DNA of 64,000 nt, from the NCBI RefSeq assembly GCF_000382185.1, contig NZ_KB907784.1, positions 1,451,633 through 1,515,632 of the forward strand, given 5' to 3'. The DNA comes from Bordetella sp. FB-8. GTDB lineage: Bacteria; Pseudomonadota; Gammaproteobacteria; Burkholderiales; Burkholderiaceae_B. This document shows, in pieces, positions 50,543 through 60,218 of the stretch; positions within the stretch are counted from its first letter, which is position 1; the number at the start of each line of letters is the position of its first letter. The position numbers were made by a program, and so were the translations under genes. The notes beneath the pieces are model-generated. The model saw only the letters and a program-made list of their open reading frames with translations, did no database searches and had not been told where the DNA came from.

Positions 50543-53500
50543 CGCGGGTCCTGGGGGGGGCGGGCGTCGGGCGTCGCGTCGTTCCTATGGAATCTGCGGC
50601 GCAGGCGCAGCGCGGCGCGGTCAAAGAAGAGGTAGATTACCGGCGTGGTGAACAGTGTCAGCAACTGGCTGAGCGCGAGGCCGCCGATGATGGTCAGGCC
50701 CAGCGGCCGGCGCAGTTCCGATCCGGTGCCGGTACCTAGCAGCATGGGTAGCGCGCCCAGCATGGCGGCCAGCGTGGTCATCAGGATGGGGCGAAAGCGC
50801 AGCAGCGAGGCTTCGAAGATGGCCTCGCGCGGCGCCTTGCCGTGGTTGCGCTCGGCATCGAGCGCGAAGTCCACGATCATGATGGCGTTCTTCTTGACGA
50901 TGCCGATCAGCAGCACAATGCCGATGATGCCGATCACATCCAGGTCGCTGCCGGCCACCATCAGCGTCAGCAGCGCGCCGATTCCGGCCGACGGCAGGGT
51001 CGAGAGGATGGTCACCGGATGGATGAAGCTCTCATACAGCACACCCAACACGATGTACACCGTGACCAGCGCTGCGATCAGCAGGTAGATTTCGCTGGAG
51101 AGCGAATCCTCGAAGGCCTGTGTGGCACCCTGGAATTCGGCGGTGATCGACAGGGGCAGATTGCTGGCCTGCTCGGCGCGCTTGATCTGGTCCACCGCGG
51201 TCGAGAGCGAGGCACCGGACGCGAGGTTGAACGAGATCGTCACCGACGGGAATTGGGCCAGGTGGCTGATGACCAGTGGCGATTTGACGATCTGGATCTT
51301 GGCCAGCGCGCTCAAGGGCACCTGGCCGCTGCTGGCGGTCTGGCTCGGCAGGTAGATATTGCCCAGCGAGGCGACATCGGGTAGCGATTCGGGCTTGGCG
51401 ACCAGGATCACGCGGTATTGGTTGGCCTGCTGGAAGATAGTCGAAACGATGCGCTGGCCGAGCGCATCGTACAGCGCATTGTCGATGGTGGCGGGCGTGA
51501 TGCCAAAGCGCGCGGCCAGCTGCCGGTTGACCTGGACGTTGATCGCCGGCCCGTCGTTGTTCATGTTGCTGGTGACGTCGGTGATCGAGCCGATCTGCTT
51601 CATTTTTTCCAGCAGCGCCGGCACGTATTGCTGGAACGCCTGCTGATTGGGGCCACGCAGCACCAGCTGGTACTGGTTGGCCGATACGGTCGTGTCCAGC
51701 GTCAACGACTGCGCCGGCTGCAGGTAGAGTCGGATGCCGGGCACGTTCTGGACTTGCTCGCGTAGGCGCCGCGCGATCTGGGCGGCGGTAAGCGAGCGGT
51801 CGTCGCGCGGCTTGAGATTGATCAAAAAGCGGGCGCTGTTGAGCGTCGGGTTGGTGCCGTCCACGCCCACATAGGAAGTCAGCGACACGACGTCCGGGTC
51901 CTTCAGGATGACGTCGGCCAGTGCGGTTTGGCGCGCTACCATGGCTTTGTACGACACCGATGCGTCGGCCACGCTGATGCCCTGCAGCACCCCCACGTCC
52001 TGCACAGGGAACAGGCCTTTGGGGATGAACACATACAGGCCGACGGTGAGCGCCAGCGTGAGCAGCGCCACGCCCAGGGTCAGCCGCTGGTGGTCCAGCA
52101 CCCAGACCAGGCCGCGCTCATAGGCCGCGAGCGTCTTGTCGAAGGCCTTCTCGCTGAGGCGCTCGAAGCGGCTGGGCTGTCGCTGCGCCTGGGCGCGCAT
52201 GACGCGGGCGCACATCATGGGTACCAGCGTGAGGGAAACGATGCCCGAGATCACGATGGTCACTGAAAGCGTGATAGCGAATTCGCTGAACAGGCGCCCG
52301 ATCACGCCACCCATGAAGAGCAGCGGGATCAATACCGCGATCAGCGAAACCGTCAGCGACAGGATGGTGAAGCCGATCTGGCCGGCGCCTTTGAGCGCGG
52401 CCTCCAGCGGCGTCATGCCCTCCTCGAGATAGCGCACCACGTTCTCGATCATCACGATCGAGTCGTCGACGACGAAGCCGGTGGCGATGATCAGCGCCAT
52501 GAGCGAGAGGTTGTCGATCGAATAATTCAGTTCGTACATCATGGCCAGCGTGCCGATCAGCGATACGGGCACCGAAATGCTGGGAATGATGGTCGCGGGC
52601 AGATTGCGCAGGAAGACGAAAATCACCGCCACTACCAGTGCGATCGACAGCAGCAGTTCGAAGCTGGCATCGGACACCGAGGCGCGGATCACGCCGGTGC
52701 TGTCCGACACCACCGTCACTTTCATGTCGGTCGGCAGCGTCGCCTCGAGCTGGGGCAGACGGCGCTTGATCTCGTCGACCGTGGCGATCACGTTGGCGCC
52801 CGGCTGGCGCTGCACATTGAGCACGATGGCCGGCTGCCTGTCGTACCAGGCGCCCAGCGCGTTGTCCTGCGCGCCCTTGACCACGCGCGCGACATCGCCC
52901 AGGCGCACGGGGGCGCCGTTCTGGTAAGCGATCACCGTGTCCAGATAATCCTTGGGGTCGGAGATCTGGTCGTTGCCGTTGATGGTGTAGTCCAGTTCCG
53001 GGCCGTCGAAGTTGCCCTTGGGCTGGCTGACGTTGACATTGGCCAGCAAGGTGCGCAGATCGTCCAGACTCAGACCGTAGGCCGCGAGTTTTTTCGGATC
53101 GGCCTCCACGCGCACTGCGGGCACGTTGCCGCCGGCCGCGGTCACGATGCCCACGCCCGGCACCTCCGAGATTTTCATCGCCATGCGGTTGTTCGCCACA
53201 TCCTGCAATTGCGTGAGCGACATCGACTTGGAGGTGATCGCCAGCGTCAGGATGGGCTGGTCGGCCGGGTTGACTTTGGCGTAGGTGGGCGGCGCTGGCA
53301 GCCCGCTGGGCAGATAGCTGTTGGCGCCGTTCAGGGCCCGCTGCACATTCTGCTGCGCGATGTCCAGGTTCAGCGACAGGCTGAATTGCAACGTGATGAC
53401 CGACGCACCGTCCGAGCTGTACGAGGTCATCTGCTGCAGGCCGGGGATCTGGCCAAGCTGCACCTCGAGCGGCGCGGTCACCGTGGTGGCCATCACGTCC

Positions 53501-53667
53501 GGGCTGGCGCCGGGATAAAAGGTTTGCACCTGGATAGTGGGATAGTCGACGTCGGGCAGCGCAGACACGGGCAAAAAGCGCACGGCGACCAGGCCCATCA
53601 GCACGAGGGCGATCATCAGCAGCGACGTTGCCACCGGGCGCAGGATGAACGGGCGGGAGATATTCAT
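50539..53667 (-). CDS. mdtB: RND efflux pump permease, MdtB/MuxB type
   Basis: This 1042-residue HAE-1 permease starts MNISRPFILRPVATSLLMIAL. The helix-4 proton relay TGFVVDDSIVMIENVVRYLEEG is intact, and the corresponding porter-domain turn is short (SQTASSGQVPLSAL). It forms the transport core together with MdtC. The gene is 16 nt after the adaptor gene and overlaps mdtC by 4 nt. Typical substrates of MdtBC/MuxBC are novobiocin, bile salts or similar; specificity here is unknown. Confidence 0.95.
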   Translation of the reverse strand: MNISRPFILRPVATSLLMIALVLMGLVAVRFLPVSALPDVDYPTIQVQTFYPGASPDVMATTVTAPLEVQLGQIPGLQQMTSYSSDGASVITLQFSLSLNLDIAQQNVQRALNGANSYLPSGLPAPPTYAKVNPADQPILTLAITSKSMSLTQLQDVANNRMAMKISEVPGVGIVTAAGGNVPAVRVEADPKKLAAYGLSLDDLRTLLANVNVSQPKGNFDGPELDYTINGNDQISDPKDYLDTVIAYQNGAPVRLGDVARVVKGAQDNALGAWYDRQPAIVLNVQRQPGANVIATVDEIKRRLPQLEATLPTDMKVTVVSDSTGVIRASVSDASFELLLSIALVVAVIFVFLRNLPATIIPSISVPVSLIGTLAMMYELNYSIDNLSLMALIIATGFVVDDSIVMIENVVRYLEEGMTPLEAALKGAGQIGFTILSLTVSLIAVLIPLLFMGGVIGRLFSEFAITLSVTIVISGIVSLTLVPMMCARVMRAQAQRQPSRFERLSEKAFDKTLAAYERGLVWVLDHQRLTLGVALLTLALTVGLYVFIPKGLFPVQDVGVLQGISVADASVSYKAMVARQTALADVILKDPDVVSLTSYVGVDGTNPTLNSARFLINLKPRDDRSLTAAQIARRLREQVQNVPGIRLYLQPAQSLTLDTTVSANQYQLVLRGPNQQAFQQYVPALLEKMKQIGSITDVTSNMNNDGPAINVQVNRQLAARFGITPATIDNALYDALGQRIVSTIFQQANQYRVILVAKPESLPDVASLGNIYLPSQTASSGQVPLSALAKIQIVKSPLVISHLAQFPSVTISFNLASGASLSTAVDQIKRAEQASNLPLSITAEFQGATQAFEDSLSSEIYLLIAALVTVYIVLGVLYESFIHPVTILSTLPSAGIGALLTLMVAGSDLDVIGIIGIVLLIGIVKKNAIMIVDFALDAERNHGKAPREAIFEASLLRFRPILMTTLAAMLGALPMLLGTGTGSELRRPLGLTIIGGLALSQLLTLFTTPVIYLFFDRAALRLRRRFHRNDATPDARPPQDPR

Positions 53668-53683
53668 CGGTCAGTGGCCGCAA

Positions 53684-54889
53684 TCATCCCTGTGCATTGC
53701 CAGCGGCTTGCTGCGCCGCGTTTGATGCGCCCTGCCCGGCCGGCGGGGCCGCACCCGCCGCGCGCACGGATGCGCCGTCGCTCAGGCGGTCCAGGCCGTC
53801 CGTGACAACTCTGTCGCCGGCCTTCAAGCCGGCCAGGATGGCCGTCAGCCTGCCGTCGCTCGCCCCCGGCGTGACCTTGGTCAAAGTCACCGTATTGTTC
53901 GCGTTGACCACATACACATAGTTGCCCGGCGCGCCGCTCTGCACGGCGGGAGTGGGCACCAGCACCGTGTTCTTCAGCGTGTCGACCCGCAGTTGCACAT
54001 TGACGAACTCGTTCGGAAAGAGTGCTTCGTCGTCGTTGTCGAAGTGCGCGCGCAGCATGACCGTGCCGGTGCTGGTGGCCATCTGGTTGCCGATGGCGTA
54101 CAGCGTGCCGGTGGCGATCTTCTTGGTGTTGTCGCTGTTGTAGGCGGTCACCGGCAGCTTGTCGCCGCTGTTGAAGCGTTCGATGACGCGCGCCAGCGCG
54201 TTCTGCGGCACGGTGAATTCGACCGTGGTCGGCTTGATCGTGGTAATGACCGCGATGCCGGTCGTGGTGGACGTGCTGACATAGTTGCCCGGATCGACCA
54301 GCCGCAGGCCGACGCGGCCCGACACGGGCGCGGTGATGCGGCAGTAGTCCAGGTCCAGGTCGTATTGCGCGATGCTGGCCTTGTCGGCCTGCACCGCGGC
54401 TTCGTCCTGCTGAACTGTGAAGCGCTGGTTCGCGTAGGTCTGCTCGGCAATGGACTTTTGCTTGAACAGCTGCGTGTAGCGGGCCAAATCGGAACGCGCC
54501 TGCGCGAGCGTGGCCAGGTCCTTGGCCAGCTGGGCCTGGGCCTGCTGCTTGCCGATCAGGTATTGGCGCGGGTCGATCTGCGCCAGGAACTGGCCTTTTT
54601 GGACGTCCTGACCTTCCCGGTAGCCCACTTCGGTCAGAAAGCCGCTCAATTGCGGCAATACCGTGACCGTCGCCACCGGCGTCACGGTGCCCAGCTCGTT
54701 CATGACTTCCGGCATGTCGCCCGTGATGGCCTTGGCCACGCTCACCACCTGTGCGGGCGTCGCGCGTCGGGGGGCGGGCTTTGTGATCAGGTGGCTGACC
54801 GCCGCGGCGATCAGGGCGATGACGATCACCGCCAGCAGGATGGTCCCGCGGCGCGAGCGCTGGGTGGACGGTGGGCTGAGTTTACTCAT
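53684..54889 (-). CDS. mdtA: RND efflux periplasmic adaptor (MdtA/MuxA type)
   Basis: This 401-residue membrane-fusion protein has an N-terminal anchor (GTILLAVIVIALIAAAVSHLI, about 15-35), a lipoyl domain (PQLSGFLTEVGYREGQDVQKGQFLAQIDP), an alpha-hairpin rich in Gln/Ala (about 110-170), a second lipoyl half (YCRITAPVSGRVGLRLVDPGNYV), beta-barrel and membrane-proximal domains, and an Ala/Gly/Gln-rich tail. It links the permeases to the outer-membrane lipoprotein. It is the first gene of the operon; no regulator gene lies next to it. Confidence 0.94.
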   Translation of the reverse strand: MSKLSPPSTQRSRRGTILLAVIVIALIAAAVSHLITKPAPRRATPAQVVSVAKAITGDMPEVMNELGTVTPVATVTVLPQLSGFLTEVGYREGQDVQKGQFLAQIDPRQYLIGKQQAQAQLAKDLATLAQARSDLARYTQLFKQKSIAEQTYANQRFTVQQDEAAVQADKASIAQYDLDLDYCRITAPVSGRVGLRLVDPGNYVSTSTTTGIAVITTIKPTTVEFTVPQNALARVIERFNSGDKLPVTAYNSDNTKKIATGTLYAIGNQMATSTGTVMLRAHFDNDDEALFPNEFVNVQLRVDTLKNTVLVPTPAVQSGAPGNYVYVVNANNTVTLTKVTPGASDGRLTAILAGLKAGDRVVTDGLDRLSDGASVRAAGAAPPAGQGASNAAQQAAGNAQG

Positions 54890-54917
54890 GGGATTTCAGA
54901 CGGCGGAATCGGCCTGT

Positions 54918-55030
54918 GGACTTGAGTCGCTATGCCGTTGCGGCAAAGTCCAAGCGGCTGGCGCACGCCCGTCGTTGCGGCTCGGGGCTGGGGGGGAATG
55001 GCGAGTCTAGCCGAGGCTAGGGTTTTTTTG
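54918..55030 (+). ncRNA. Candidate small RNA or leader divergent from mdtA
   Basis: GGACTT (54918-54923) pairs with AAGTCC (54946-54951) around an inner GCCG/CGGC hairpin. About 55 nt later CTAGCC/GGCTAG (55007-55020) forms a 6-bp stem directly followed by GG and seven T residues (55023-55029), a regular plus-strand terminator. No plus-strand gene ends here. A terminated, structured segment of about 110 nt without a coding frame suggests a small RNA. No promoter was convincingly found, so this remains a candidate. The 54890-55315 interval holds nothing else apart from the weak frame at 55185. Confidence 0.35.
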
Positions 55031-55184
55031 GACTTGTTGCGGCGGGGGCATTCCATTGCGTTGCCAGGGTCCTGGGTTTGTAATAATTTGAAGCGCTTCT
55101 GCGTGAAGGCGCGGAACGAAGCATGGTTGGGAAATCGCCCTTATGCGGCCTATCTGCCGTTTTCGCTCATGGGGGTAGGAAAAC

Positions 55185-55241
55185 ATGAAGAAATTCGCCA
55201 TGCTGCGGCGCCTGGATTGCCTCAAGGAATGCGAGCGGTAA
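55185..55241 (+). CDS. Possible 18-residue small protein
   Basis: MKKFAMLRRLDCLKECER is preceded by TAGGAAAAC, a plausible ribosome site, and by TTGCCA...TAATTT, which could be a promoter about 100 nt upstream. It is basic and amphipathic with two cysteines. It has no known relative and could be chance; it is listed because the 426-bp gap between mdtA and the deaminase otherwise has no gene. Confidence 0.2.
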   Translation: MKKFAMLRRLDCLKECER

Positions 55242-55315
55242 TGCGACAGCACGGGCCGCATGGACGCCAAGCGGGGGTCGTAGGGGCGAAAGGGCTGGAA
55301 CGCGCGGCCGCCTGG

Positions 55316-56470
<1,155 letters not shown>

Positions 56471-56538
56471 TCAAGATATCCCTAAAAGTACTCCCACGCG
56501 GACCGCGCTGGGGGCTAGGGCAATATAGTTCCGCAGGA

Positions 56539-56805
56539 TCAAGCGGCCAGAGCGTGGCGCTGGATCTTGGCAAGCTTGGGCGCTCCGATTTTTTCCCGAG
56601 CCTTCCCCGTATGGTAATGCGTCTGCAAGTTCATCCAGCTTTGCGCGTTGGTGCCGAAAAAGAGGCCCAGCCTGACGGCGGTGTCGGCCGAGATGGCGCG
56701 TTCACCCCTGACAATCTCGTTGATGCGCCGAAGCGGCGCGTCGATGGTCTTGGCCAGCGCGTATTGCGAAATTCCCATCGGCTCCAGCCAGTCATGGCGC
56801 AGCAT
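56539..56805 (-). CDS. higA: HigA-family antitoxin, probably N-terminally damaged
   Basis: The HTH protein reads MLRHDWLEPMGISQYALAK...INEIVRGERAISADTAVRLGLFFGTNAQSWMNLQ, the HigA addiction-module pattern. From the only internal ATG it has 88 residues. The expected block x-x-P-L-A-T-P-G-E just upstream (RTRQVPLATPGE) has no ATG, GTG or TTG before it until a distant GTG inside higB. About 12 family residues thus lie outside the likely reading frame start. It follows the broken higB toxin gene, so the pair looks inactive. Confidence 0.7.
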   Translation of the reverse strand: MLRHDWLEPMGISQYALAKTIDAPLRRINEIVRGERAISADTAVRLGLFFGTNAQSWMNLQTHYHTGKAREKIGAPKLAKIQRHALAA

Positions 56806-56854
56806 TTCGCCCGGGGTGGCAAGCGGTACTTGCCGGGTCCTGGCGGTACTCCGG

Positions 56855-57133
56855 TCAGGGGTAATCGGTGATCTCGGTATTGAGCGCGCCACCGTCCTGG
56901 AACCGGAAGCACTCACGCCATTGGTCGTTTGCAGATACTGTATTGACCCGCGCGATCGCCCGTTAATGCCTCCAGCCTGTTGCCAGGCGGGACACGCAAA
57001 AAGCGAGCTCTGCCGTAGCATGCAGCGACTGGAGTTTGCGCATGACGACCGATTCGATGTTAGCGAAGCGGGCTACTCGCTGGTCTTCGAACAAGGCTTG
57101 GGTCTCGTTACAAGCGAAGGCATCCAGGCACGG
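56855..57133 (-). pseudogene. higB: Decayed higB toxin gene
   Basis: Joined pieces in different frames spell a HigB/RelE-like toxin: ETQALFEDQRVARFANIE, then VMRKLQSLHATAEL, then RVPPGNRLEALTGDRAGQYS, then NDQWRECFRFQDGGALNTE, ending ITDYP-stop at 56855. The frame changes between the HATAEL and RVPPGN blocks (one T missing in a T-run at about 57000) and again after GQYSI (two bases missing at about 56937). There is no start codon in frame at the beginning. It lies directly upstream of higA, the normal higBA order. Confidence 0.8.
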
Positions 57134-57187
57134 GCGGGCCGTCGCTGCAACAACCGTGAATCACTGTGAATAACTGCGAGGTGAATA

Positions 57188-57526
57188 ATGATTGACGCGC
57201 TAATAGCTGGCCGGCTCTACGGCCACGCCGAGGCCCGAGAGGGAAAGAACGACAGCGCCTACGTGACTGCCAGGGTGCGCGCAGCGGCAGGTGACGGCTC
57301 GCCGCTCATTGTGAATGTGATTGCCTTTGCCGATGCGGTATGCGATGCCTTATTGGCGCTGGATGACGGGGATAGCGTGACGCTGTCAGGCGCGCTCACG
57401 CCCAAGGCCTGGACCGATAAAAACGGGGAGGCTCGCGCAGCCTTGGACATGGTGGCGCATGCAGTCTTGACGGCTTACCACGTTTCACGCACGCGGCAAG
57501 CGATGCAACCAGGGGAGAGCGAATGA
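57188..57526 (+). CDS. Phage-type single-stranded-DNA-binding-like protein (OB fold)
   Basis: This 112-residue protein begins MIDALIAGRLYGHAEAREGKNDSAYVTARVRAA and contains VNVIAFADAVCDALLALDDGDSVTLSGALTPKAWTDKNGEARAALDMVAH. This resembles small SSB/PriB-like OB-fold proteins found in betaproteobacterial prophages and islands. Its stop overlaps the start of the next phage gene (ATGA). The sequence looks intact and could be expressed. The function in single-strand binding is inferred. Confidence 0.7.
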   Translation: MIDALIAGRLYGHAEAREGKNDSAYVTARVRAAAGDGSPLIVNVIAFADAVCDALLALDDGDSVTLSGALTPKAWTDKNGEARAALDMVAHAVLTAYHVSRTRQAMQPGESE

Positions 57527-57806
57527 CAAGCGCGAAGAAACCCGCGGTGGCGAAGTCGGCTGCCCTGCCCGGTCAGCTGTTAAGCGTGCTTTTGGAGCAG
57601 AGCAACGGCGAATGGCTGGACACCGGAGCGGCGAGCCAAGCAGGCCGAAGCGATACGACGCTGGAAACCGTGGGAGCAATCAACCGGACCCAAGACTGAG
57701 GCAGGCAAGGCGGCATCGAGCGGCAACGCCTATAAGTATGGAATGCGTGGGTGCGACGTGCGCGAGGCATTGCGCGATGCACGGGCCTTTATCCGATATG
57801 GCCGCA
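57523..57806 (+). pseudogene. Frameshifted and truncated phage gene (first copy)
   Basis: The frame starting at the ATGA overlap (57523) reads 38 codons to GEWLDTGAAS. One extra C near 57636 then moves the family sequence QAEAIRRWKPWEQSTGPKT and GNAYKYGMRG...DARAFIRYGR into the next frame; read as it stands the first frame stops at 57699. The homology breaks exactly after FIRYGR at about 57806, where integrase sequence begins. The missing end (ELLAKL-stop) exists in a second copy at 60546-60648. Proteins with the RRWKPWEQSTGPKT block are common small phage/island proteins of unknown role. Confidence 0.75.
57720..57806. repeat. Diverged direct repeat, left copy (phage gene segment)
   Basis: This segment matches 60546-60632. 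Over a 75-nt core nine positions differ, of which six are silent in the shared reading frame. The pattern means two homologous genes that evolved under selection, not a fresh duplication of an attachment site. The copies flank the integrase/toxin-antitoxin segment. Confidence 0.75.
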
Positions 57807-58778
57807 TTCACCTGCCCGCTGGACAAAGACCAGACAATCCTGCGCGATGCCGAGCAGACCGCCACCGACCAGGAAAAGCGCCGGAAGGCCCGCGTCAGCA
57901 AGACCCCTGCCTTAGATGCCTGGGATGCCTATATTCAAGCTCGCGCCCCCAGATGGAGCGACAGGTACGCGGCCGACCTCAAGGAAATGGCCCGCGAAGG
58001 GGGCGACCCGATTACACGGGGGCGGCGTGCCGGCATGGCCGCGACCAAGCCCCCCGGCATTCTGCGCCCCCTGCTGGCGCTGCCCCTGCGGGGCATTACT
58101 CGCGATGCTGTGGCGGCATGGTTGGAGAAGAACGGCCATGCCCGTCCGACCTTTGCCGTCCGCGCCCTGCTGAACCGTATCGTGTCGGCCTACTTGCAAA
58201 TCTTGCTGCTGACGGGCGCGCGCCGCAACGAGCTGGCAGGCCTGCGCTGGGAGGATGTGGATTTCCAGTGGCAGAGCCTGACCATCCGGGACAAGGTAGA
58301 GGGCGAGCGCACTATCGGCATGACGCCTTATGTCGCCAGCCTGCTGCGCGGCCTCCAGCGCATCAACGAGATGCCCCCGAACGTGCGCGCCCTGCGTGGC
58401 CAGCCCGAGGGGCAGGAATGGAGGCCGTCGCCCTGGGTATTCGCCAGCAAGACCGCCGCAGACGGCCGCATGAAAGAGCCGCGCATCGCCCACAACAAGG
58501 CGCTTGCCGCTGCTGGCCTGCCCGCCCTATCCATACATGGCCTGCGCCGCTCCTTTGGCACCCTGGCCGAATGGGTGGAGTGCCCGGCAGGCATCAGCGC
58601 CCAAATCATGGGCCACAAGCCCAGCGCCATTGCTGAAAAGCACTATCGGCGCCGCCCCCTGGACCTGCTACGCATGTGGCACGGCAAGATTGAGGGCTGG
58701 ATACTGGACAGGCCGGTATCGAGTTTCAGGCGGAGCAGGCCGAATCGGGGTTGCGAGCCGTCAAATAAGGCGCTTTAA
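57798..58778 (+). pseudogene. Phage-type tyrosine integrase, internally deleted and frameshifted
   Basis: The frame reads an integrase whose N-terminus is replaced by phage-gene sequence. The Arg box (TGARRNELAGLRWEDVDFQW), HGLRRSFGTL and GHKPSAIAEKHYRRRPLDLLRMWHG with the nucleophile Tyr are visible. RPTFAVRALLNR runs straight into IVSAYLQILLLTGARR, so roughly 60-70 residues between the core-binding and catalytic domains are missing. After EGWIL a one-base loss shifts the tail out of the ...EQAE-x-GLR frame. Such a protein is very unlikely to recombine DNA. The stop at 58778 directly meets the vapBC operator. Confidence 0.85.
58418..58720. repeat. Integrase 3' repeat, first copy
   Basis: This part of the first integrase (from SPWVFASKTA to the MWHGKIE region) has a close second copy at 59516-59820 in the same orientation. 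Between the two lies vapBC. The two copies show which integrase segment was duplicated or acquired twice. Confidence 0.85.
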
Positions 58779-58800
58779 TGTATATACATCAATGTATATC
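58778..58800. promoter_or_regulatory. vapBC operator
   Basis: The 12-bp palindrome ATGTATATACAT (58778-58789) is followed by a second half AATGTATAT (58791-58799). It sits 16 nt before vapB and overlaps the integrase stop codon. Palindromes at this place are bound by VapB-VapC complexes for autorepression. Confidence 0.65.
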
Positions 58801-58815
58801 AATTCGAGAGCGGAT

Positions 58816-59061
58816 ATGAACCTGCAAATAGCTAAATGGGGCAACAGCCTTGCCCTACGCATTCCCGCCGACTATGTGCGCCAAGCGGGCATCAAGGAGG
58901 GAGACCAGGTGCAGGCCAGCCTGACCATCGACGGCGGCATTTGCATTCGAGCTGCCAAGTGGAATCGCCAGGCTTTTGCCCGCGACCTCGAAGGGATGCG
59001 AGCGGCCATGCCGATGGGCGAGTCTGTAATAGAAGAATTGCGACATGGGGCGCGCTACTGA
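58816..59061 (+). CDS. vapB: VapB-type antitoxin (AbrB fold)
   Basis: This 81-residue protein starts MNLQIAKWGNSLALRIPADYV, the swapped-hairpin AbrB/MazE DNA-binding domain. It ends with a C-terminal arm (RDLEGMRAAMPMGESVIEELRHG) that should wrap the toxin. ATG 58816 matches family starts; a longer start at 58792 lies in the operator. Its TGA overlaps the ATG of vapC (TGATG). The pair sits between two integrase remnants, as mobile cargo. Confidence 0.85.
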   Translation: MNLQIAKWGNSLALRIPADYVRQAGIKEGDQVQASLTIDGGICIRAAKWNRQAFARDLEGMRAAMPMGESVIEELRHGARY

Positions 59062-59483
59062 TGGTGTATGTGGATACCAGCGTGCTGGTCGCGCTGTGTG
59101 TGAACGAACCGAAGAGCGCCGCCGTGGCAAAGTGGTATGCCGCTTGTGATGACGAGCTTATTTCCGCTGCGTGGTGTGTGACCGAATTTGCCAGCGCCTT
59201 GGGTATCAAGCTGAGGACGAGGCAGATTACCGACGAGCAGGGCGCGACAGCATGGCAGGCGTTCGAGCGACTTTGCGCCAGTGACCTACAACTGCGGCCA
59301 GTCGAGCCGCCCACGTTCCATCGTGCTGCGGTGCTGACATTGGATGTAGCCAGCAGTCTGCGAGCGGGGGATGCGCTACACCTGGCGGCAGCACTCGACG
59401 CCAAGGCCAAGAGCATGGCAACGCTCGATGACGTACTGGCGCGTAATGCGAAGCGCATGAAGATAAAACCGCTGGCGTTTTGA
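59061..59483 (+). CDS. vapC: VapC-type PIN-domain toxin
   Basis: This 140-residue PIN ribonuclease has all four acidic residues: Asp5 (VYVDTSVLV), Glu42 (VTEFASAL), Asp104 (RAGDALHLA), and Asp123 (MATLDDVL). VapC toxins cut tRNA or rRNA and are held by VapB. The frame is intact, translationally coupled to vapB. After its stop, GCCGAGCATTACCGACGCC (59485-59503) resembles the integrase AEKHYRR codons, perhaps another integrase scrap. Confidence 0.9.
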   Translation: MVYVDTSVLVALCVNEPKSAAVAKWYAACDDELISAAWCVTEFASALGIKLRTRQITDEQGATAWQAFERLCASDLQLRPVEPPTFHRAAVLTLDVASSLRAGDALHLAAALDAKAKSMATLDDVLARNAKRMKIKPLAF

Positions 59484-59515
59484 GCCGAGCATTACCGACG
59501 CCTGACGGGGTGGTA

Positions 59516-59870
59516 ATGGGAACCGTCGCCTTGGGTATTCGCCAGCAAGACGGCCAAGGACGGTCAGATGAAAGAACCGCGTATCGCCCACAACAAGGCG
59601 CTGACTGCTGCCGGCCTGCCCGCCCTATCCATACATGGCCTGCGCCGCTCCTTCGGCACCCTGGCCGAATGGGTAGAGTGCCCGGCCGGCATCAGCGCCC
59701 AAATCATGGGCCATAAGCCCAGCGCCATAGCCGAGAAGCACTACCGGCGCCGCCCCCTGGACCTGCTGCGCATGTGGCACGGCAAGATTGAAGCCTGGAT
59801 TTTGGAACAGGCTGGCATCGAGCAACCCGCAGAACAGGCCGAGCCTGGATTGCGGGTAGTAAGCCAATAA
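59516..59870 (+). pseudogene. Integrase 3' fragment (second copy)
   Basis: Reading in frame from WEPSPWVFASKTA this is the C-terminal third of the same integrase type as at 57798-58778: HGLRRSFGTL, GHKPSAIAEKHYRRRPLDLLRMWHGKIE, with the tail in the correct frame (ILEQAGIEQPAEQAEPGLRVVSQ). A stop codon directly precedes the homology, and the Arg-box region is missing, so it cannot act. The stop is followed 28 nt later by the Gp49-type toxin start. Confidence 0.85.
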
Positions 59871-59898
59871 CCAGATATAGCAAAAAAGAGATAAAATA

Positions 59899-60216
59899 AT
59901 GGCATAGACAGTCACCCTCCTACCTCAGGCAGAGGCGGAACTGCTGGCACTGCCAGGCGACATGCAAGCCAGGTTTCTGCACATCGCAGAAATGCTGCAA
60001 GAGTTTGGCCCGCAGCGCGTCGGCATGCCCCATGTTCGCCCCTTGGAGGGAAAGCTGTGGGAAATACGCATGAAGGGCCGTGATGGCATTGCCCGCGCGA
60101 TTTACGTTGCTATGACCGGACAGCAATTGCATGTACTGCATGTCTTTGTGAAGAAAACAGAAAAAACGCCTCACCAAGCCATCGAGACGGCCTATGCGCG
60201 CATGAAGGAGAAATAA
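59899..60216 (+). pseudogene. Gp49/RelE-type toxin with in-frame TAG at codon 3
   Basis: From ATG 59899 the frame reads Met-Ala-TAG and then continues T-V-T-L-L-P-Q-A-E-A-E-L-L-A-L-P-G-D, the normal N-terminus of a Gp49-like (HigB/RelE) toxin. A W codon (TGG) changed to TAG would explain it. A possible restart at ATG 59962 gives 84 residues (MQARFLHIAEML ... KLWEIRMKGRDGIARAIYVAMTG ... LHVFVKKTEKTP). The rest of the gene is undamaged. It is 2 nt from the antitoxin gene. Either the toxin is silenced or a shorter form is made. Confidence 0.82.
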
Positions 60217-60218
60217 CG

